Below, piece after piece: positions 6,652-7,203 of a DNA stretch of 7,203 nucleotides. Both the position numbers and the translations under genes were made by a program. The stretch spans positions 1 to 7,203 of the forward strand of contig CALVKX010000106.1 of the NCBI GenBank assembly GCA_944333375.1. Direction: 5' to 3'. The stretch is from an uncultured Eubacteriales bacterium (GTDB lineage: Bacteria > Bacillota_A > Clostridia > Christensenellales > Aristaeellaceae). Within the stretch, counting starts at the first letter, position 1. Each line of letters begins with the position of its first letter. The notes beneath the pieces are model-generated. The model saw only the letters and a program-made list of their open reading frames with translations, was not told the origin of the DNA and did not search any database.

Positions 6652-6701
6652 CCTGCCCGGAAGCAGGCCGCTGCGGCGGCTGCAGAAAGGCAGGTTTTTT
6701 T
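6652..6701 (+). terminator. Attenuator-like intrinsic terminator ending at the corA start
   Basis: CCTGCC (6652-6657) pairs with GGCAGG (6689-6694), directly followed by seven T (6695-6701). The enclosed bases form a strong inner hairpin: GCAG (6663-6666) and CCGC (6668-6671) against GCGG (6676-6679) and CTGC (6680-6683), with one bulged G and a four-base loop. The T tract ends one base before the corA ATG, and the helix also covers the only SD-like bases of corA (AAAGG 6686-6690, CAGG 6691-6694). Folding could therefore end transcription, hide the ribosome site, or both. Confidence 0.55.
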
Positions 6702-6702
6702 G

Positions 6703-7203
6703 ATGAAACGGATTTACCTGACGGTGGAGGACCACCTCAACGAAATCAACACCTTTGAAAAGGGCTGCTGGGTCCACCTGCAAAACCCCACGCGCGAAGA
6801 GATCGACGGCATCAACGCGCGTTTCGCGCTGGACCCGACCTATATCCAGTCCGCGCTGGACGAGGAGGAGAGCGCCCGCATCGAGCGCGACGGCGACCAG
6901 ACCCTCATCATCGTGGACATTCCCTACGTCGAGGCCGAGGGAAACGGCTACAGCTATACCACCGTGCCGCTTGGCATCATCATGGTCGATGACGTCATCA
7001 TCACCGTCTCCACCCGCGAGTCCACCATCATCACCGACTTCACCGAGGAGCGCATCCGCGGCTTCTGGACCTTCAAGCGCACCCGCTTTATCCTTCAGCT
7101 CCTGCACCGCAATGCCTCGCGCTTCCTGGCCTACCTCAAGCAGATCGACAAGGCCAGCATGTTCGTGCAGACCCGCCTGGAGGCCAGCATGCGCAACCAG
7201 GAG
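6703..7203 (+). CDS. corA: CorA-family magnesium/divalent metal transporter, N-terminal part (runs off right edge)
   Basis: CorA proteins are homopentameric inner-membrane channels that let Mg2+ (and often Co2+ or Ni2+) into the cell. The 167 codons present cover about half of the usual 310-320 residues and correspond to the cytoplasmic sensor domain. The characteristic early segment is visible: WVHLQNPTREEI near residues 23-34, then SALDEEESARIE near 50-61 and TLIIVDIPYV near 66-75. The later part, with RFILQLLHRNASRFL near 128-142, begins the long helix that leads to the membrane. The two membrane segments and the GMN signature lie beyond the window, so the family call rests on the N-terminal domain. 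The ATG at 6703 is chosen because the domain starts immediately; its SD is weak and buried in a predicted hairpin. An in-frame GTG at 6643 would add 20 residues within the hairpin region and seems unlikely. It is transcribed from the promoter at 6449-6477, divergent from ispG. Confidence 0.85.
   Translation, partial: MKRIYLTVEDHLNEINTFEKGCWVHLQNPTREEIDGINARFALDPTYIQSALDEEESARIERDGDQTLIIVDIPYVEAEGNGYSYTTVPLGIIMVDDVIITVSTRESTIITDFTEERIRGFWTFKRTRFILQLLHRNASRFLAYLKQIDKASMFVQTRLEASMRNQE

Larger units (their letters stand above)
6484..6702 (+). promoter_or_regulatory. Long corA leader with competing base-pairings
   Basis: This gene-poor stretch carries a perfect SD (AAGGAGG 6511-6517) far from corA, a possible small leader ORF, and several complementary segments. 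CCTGCC (6652-6657) can pair with GGCAGG at 6616-6621 or with GGCAGG at 6689-6694. The overlapping GCCTGC (6651-6656) can instead form a local hairpin with GCAGGC (6663-6668). CGCGCT (6608-6613) pairs with AGCGCG (6630-6635), placing the first GGCAGG in a loop. Such exclusive pairings are typical of attenuators. I find no conserved M-box (magnesium riboswitch) or T-box sequence, so the sensing mechanism is unknown. Confidence 0.5.

Noticed and set aside
6484..6702. M-box magnesium riboswitch or T-box in the corA leader
   Set aside because: None of the conserved M-box segments that I know, nor the T-box sequence that pairs with tRNA, can be found.

Overview
This window looks like chromosomal DNA from a GC-rich, low-G+C-lineage Gram-positive bacterium (Bacillota, probably Clostridia). 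The evidence is a PolC-type DNA polymerase III, an IspG whose Fe-S region reads like Firmicute homologues, a CorA-type transporter of the Firmicute kind, and promoters with clear TATAAT-type -10 boxes. I see no transposase, phage gene, CRISPR array, tRNA or rRNA.

Layout from left to right. Bases 1-4153, minus strand: polC, open to the left edge and lacking only its C-terminal end. Bases 4154-4367: a divergent intergenic region with a strong polC promoter on the minus strand. On the plus strand it holds a leader that can fold into a three-way junction hiding the ribosome binding site of the next gene. Bases 4368-5150, plus strand: a stand-alone, degenerate EAL-domain protein of 260 residues. 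Bases 5164-5204: a perfect 13-bp hairpin that can end transcription from both sides. Bases 5213-6322, minus strand: ispG, complete, with its own perfect Shine-Dalgarno sequence and an extended -10 promoter. Bases 6337-6702: a second divergent intergenic region. It carries a consensus corA promoter followed by a leader of about 220 bases, with a possible small leader ORF and an attenuator-like terminator ending one base before the corA start. Bases 6703-7203, plus strand: the first 167 codons of a CorA-family metal transporter, cut by the right edge.

How it fits together. ispG followed by polC on one strand is a common Firmicute arrangement, usually downstream of cdsA, dxr and rseP. Here the order is kept, but an EAL gene facing the other way sits between them and the upstream isoprenoid genes are replaced by a divergent corA. 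ispG and polC therefore each have their own promoter. The household functions are replication (PolC), isoprenoid precursor synthesis (IspG) and magnesium uptake (CorA). The more unusual content is regulatory: a degenerate c-di-GMP-family protein behind a structured leader, and a corA leader with mutually exclusive pairings.
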